7,916 bases of DNA from Ruminococcaceae bacterium UBA1405. Its GTDB lineage: Bacteria; Bacillota; Clostridia; Oscillospirales; Ruminococcaceae. The notes beneath the pieces are model-generated. The model was not told the DNA's origin, did not search any database, and saw only the letters and a program-made list of their open reading frames with translations. The position numbers and the translations under genes were made by a program. This document shows positions 5,906 through 7,916 of this stretch, in pieces; the first letter of the stretch is position 1, and the number at the start of each line of letters is the position of its first letter. The DNA lies in the NCBI GenBank assembly GCA_002305685.1, contig DBQB01000071.1:47691-55606 (forward strand), in the 5' to 3' direction.

Positions 5906-6285
5906 AGAAATGTGTGTTACATATTGGCAGGGTGTTCCAAATGATATTTGTTGCTTGGTAGGAGTCTGTTTGCGATTGCCATATGCAAAGGGTGCTTATC
6001 CAAATGGGATTATTGAAGCTAATTGAAATCAATAAAGTATTCAATGTTTGAGGTGCCTTCCCTAAATGAAATAGTTGGCGGTTATGGAGTGTAAATGAAC
6101 ATTTCAGGGGCTGATTTAACAAGATTTTTGTATCGCTTTGATTGGACAAACATGACCTGAAAAAGAGATAAATGGATTGCTTTGGCTGGTAGGGAACTGT
6201 GGAAATCATGAAGATATTATGAATACTGGAATGATTTTCCACAGTGATTTCGATCATAGAAAGAATTAAGAAGCAAATAAGAAAC
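5906..6285. other. Non-coding, probably decayed DNA upstream of the epimerase gene
   Basis: All three forward frames contain frequent stops. The reverse strand has a 154-codon open frame at 5823-6287 that has no good ribosome site and no recognisable motif. Short readable stretches on the plus strand suggest further gene decay, but I could not assign them to a family. A promoter for the epimerase gene should lie here, yet no clear -35/-10 pair stands out. Confidence 0.45.
6199..6242 (+). promoter_or_regulatory. Long imperfect inverted repeat in front of the epimerase gene
   Basis: GTGGAAATCAT at 6199-6209 is the complement, apart from one bulged base, of ATGATTTTCCAC at 6231-6242, with 21 bases between. 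It lies 59 bases before the epimerase start. No T-tract follows, so it is not an intrinsic terminator. It might be an operator, a leader RNA hairpin, or a relic of the decayed region. Confidence 0.4.
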
Positions 6286-6301
6286 AAAGGGGAACCACGA
6301 G

Positions 6302-7366
6302 ATGAGTTATGTGGATTTGAAAAACAAAACTATTTTGGTTACTGGCGCTGCCGGTTTTATAGGATCTAACCTGGTAAAGCGGCTTTATAAAGATGTTGAG
6401 GATGTGACAGTCATCGGCATCGATAACATGAATGACTATTACGATGTGCGATTGAAGGAAGCAAGGCTTTCTGAACTGTCAGGGCATCCTTCCTTTATTT
6501 TTGTAAAGGACAGTATTGCGGATAAGGAACTTGTCAATAAGGTATTCGAACAGTACAGACCTCAGATCGTTGTGAACCTCGCTGCCCAGGCCGGTGTCCG
6601 ATATTCCATCATTAATCCGGATGCTTATATCGAATCGAATCTTATCGGTTTCTATAACATCCTGGAAGCTTGCAGGCATTCCTATGACGAAGGCCATACG
6701 CCTGTAGAGCATTTGGTATATGCGTCCAGCTCATCTGTCTATGGTTCCAATAAGAAAGTACCGTACAGCACCGATGATAAGGTGGATAATCCTGTATCTC
6801 TCTATGCGGCAACGAAGAAATCAAATGAACTGATGGCTCACGCATATGCAAAGCTGTATAACATTCCGTCTACGGGACTTAGGTTCTTCACAGTGTATGG
6901 TCCGGCTGGTCGGCCTGACATGGCATACTTTGGATTTACGGACAAGCTGAGAGCAGGAAAAACGATCCAAATATTTAACTACGGCAATTGTAATAGAGAT
7001 TTTACATATATCGACGATATCGTAACCGGTGTGGAAAAGGTGATGGCTAAGGCTCCTGACAGAGCTACTGGTGAAGATGGATTACCAGTGCCGCCTTACG
7101 CTCTTTACAACATTGGAAATAACCATCCAGAAAACCTGCTGGATTTCGTGCAGATACTAAGCGAGGAATTGGTCAGGGCTGACGTTTTGCCAGAGGATTA
7201 TGATTTCGATGCTCACAAGGAACTTGTACCAATGCAGCCTGGTGATGTTCCGGTGACCTATGCGGATACATCAACATTGGAACGTGACTTTGGATTTATG
7301 CCGAGTACTGATCTGAGGACTGGGCTTCGAAAATTCGCTGAATGGTACAAAGAATTCTATATGTAA
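6302..7366 (+). CDS. NAD-dependent UDP-glucuronate 4-epimerase (makes UDP-galacturonate)
   Basis: This is a 354-residue cytoplasmic short-chain dehydrogenase/epimerase. Visible motifs are the NAD loop TGAAGFIG (14-21), the acidic residue after strand 2 (Asp41), NLAAQAGVRYSI (92-103), SSSSVYG (142-148) and the catalytic pair Tyr168/Lys172 in YAATK. RFFTVYGPAGRPDMAYF (194-210) is characteristic of UDP-glucuronate 4-epimerases (LpsL/CapI type), unlike plain GalE. It interconverts UDP-glucuronate and UDP-galacturonate, using the product of the ugd gene 56 bases downstream. AAAGGGGAA ends 7 bases before the ATG, fixing the start. Codon choice is somewhat richer in G and C than the decayed DNA before it. 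A related epimerase such as UDP-glucose 4-epimerase is possible but less likely. Confidence 0.88.
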   Translation: MSYVDLKNKTILVTGAAGFIGSNLVKRLYKDVEDVTVIGIDNMNDYYDVRLKEARLSELSGHPSFIFVKDSIADKELVNKVFEQYRPQIVVNLAAQAGVRYSIINPDAYIESNLIGFYNILEACRHSYDEGHTPVEHLVYASSSSVYGSNKKVPYSTDDKVDNPVSLYAATKKSNELMAHAYAKLYNIPSTGLRFFTVYGPAGRPDMAYFGFTDKLRAGKTIQIFNYGNCNRDFTYIDDIVTGVEKVMAKAPDRATGEDGLPVPPYALYNIGNNHPENLLDFVQILSEELVRADVLPEDYDFDAHKELVPMQPGDVPVTYADTSTLERDFGFMPSTDLRTGLRKFAEWYKEFYM

Positions 7367-7422
7367 TAATCCACCGGATTGTGGACCTGTAAAGATATAG
7401 GGCCTGGGAGGAGAACACGATT

Positions 7423-7916
7423 ATGAGAGAGTTTAAAGATTTGAAGATTGCGGTTGCTGGGACCGGGTATGTGGGCCTTTCGATTGCCACACTGCTGTCA
7501 CAGCATCATAAAGTGATGGCTGTGGACATCATCCCGGAGAAGGTTGAACTGATTAATAATAGAAAGTCCCCTATTCAAGATGAATACATTGAAAAATATC
7601 TTGCTGAGAAGGATCTTGATCTGACAGCTACTTTGGACGCGAAAGAGGCTTATACAGATGCGGACTTTGTGATTATTGCCGCACCTACGAACTATGACAG
7701 CAAGAAGAATTTCTTTGATACTTCCGCCGTTGAAAATGTAATCGGACTGGTTATGGAGTATGCCCCTGATGCAATCATGGTCATTAAATCCACTATTCCG
7801 GTTGGATATACGAAAAGTATCCGGGAGAAAACAGGAAGTAAGAATATTCTATTCAGCCCGGAGTTTTTAAGAGAGTCAAAAGCATTATATGACAATGTCT
7901 ACCCTCCGAAATCAGT
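7423..7916 (+). CDS. ugd: UDP-glucose 6-dehydrogenase, N-terminal part (3' end beyond window)
   Basis: An open frame from ATG 7423 runs to the window edge (164 codons plus 2 bases, no stop). The enzyme oxidises UDP-glucose to UDP-glucuronate with two NAD+. Visible motifs are the NAD loop GTGYVG (13-18), Asp35 ending strand 2, APTNYD (87-92), IKSTIPVGYT (121-130) and SPEFLRE (145-151), which carries the catalytic-region Glu. The family is usually about 390 residues in its short form, so less than half is seen and the catalytic Cys is outside. GGGAGGAG ends 9 bases before the ATG. A weak 5-bp hairpin at 7370-7385 lies in the 56-base gap after the epimerase gene. The two genes are very likely co-transcribed. 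A decayed copy is present at 5187-5905. Confidence 0.93.
   Translation, partial: MREFKDLKIAVAGTGYVGLSIATLLSQHHKVMAVDIIPEKVELINNRKSPIQDEYIEKYLAEKDLDLTATLDAKEAYTDADFVIIAAPTNYDSKKNFFDTSAVENVIGLVMEYAPDAIMVIKSTIPVGYTKSIREKTGSKNILFSPEFLRESKALYDNVYPPKS

Noticed and set aside
5823..6287. A 154-codon open frame on the reverse strand
   Set aside because: It has no plausible ribosome site, no recognisable motif and odd composition, and it lies over DNA that shows gene decay on the other strand. It is most likely a chance open frame.
5187..7916. Similarity of the two ugd copies read as a template/variable repeat pair of a diversity-generating retroelement
   Set aside because: Differences are not limited to adenines, include deletions and frameshifts, and no reverse transcriptase is present. 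Ordinary decay explains them.

Overview
The window is chromosomal DNA from a low- to mid-GC Gram-positive bacterium, most likely a gut-type clostridium (Bacillota, Clostridia). The evidence is strong AGGAGG-type ribosome binding sites, an AT-rich consensus promoter, a split CpsC/CpsD polysaccharide co-polymerase and tyrosine kinase pair, a PHP-type CpsB phosphatase, an LCP ligase and a sortase-type C-terminal anchor. The genus cannot be settled from the sequence alone.

Layout. Positions 1-28 are the 3' end of a tRNA, probably initiator tRNA-fMet, followed by an intrinsic terminator. A marginal 33-codon ORF and a second strong terminator follow (to about 256). An AT-rich control region (257-665) carries a 15-bp palindrome and a perfect TTGACA-17-TATAAT promoter. 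That promoter reads into a compact five-gene operon (666-4866): cpsC (Wzz-type co-polymerase), cpsD (BY-kinase), cpsB (PHP tyrosine phosphatase), a secreted protein with an NPQTG-type anchor, and an LCP (LytR-CpsA-Psr) phosphotransferase. An intrinsic terminator lies at 4876-4909. This operon is a regulation and attachment module for exopolysaccharide or capsule, and it contains no glycosyltransferase.

From 4867 to 6301 there is no intact gene. This stretch is not empty: it holds the decayed remains of a uge-ugd gene pair (UDP-glucuronate 4-epimerase tail, then UDP-glucose 6-dehydrogenase). The remnants have the same order and strand as the intact pair downstream, with frameshifts, deletions and in-frame stops. 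I recognised the remnants by aligning them by eye to the intact genes at 6302-7366 and 7423-7916.

The second operon starts at 6302 with an intact UDP-glucuronate 4-epimerase, then ugd, which is cut by the window edge. Together they convert UDP-glucose to UDP-glucuronate to UDP-galacturonate, supplying acidic sugars for the polysaccharide whose length, phosphorylation control and wall attachment the first operon would manage. The most notable observation is the ghost uge-ugd pair just upstream of its living counterpart, which points to duplication and decay or gene replacement within a polysaccharide locus.
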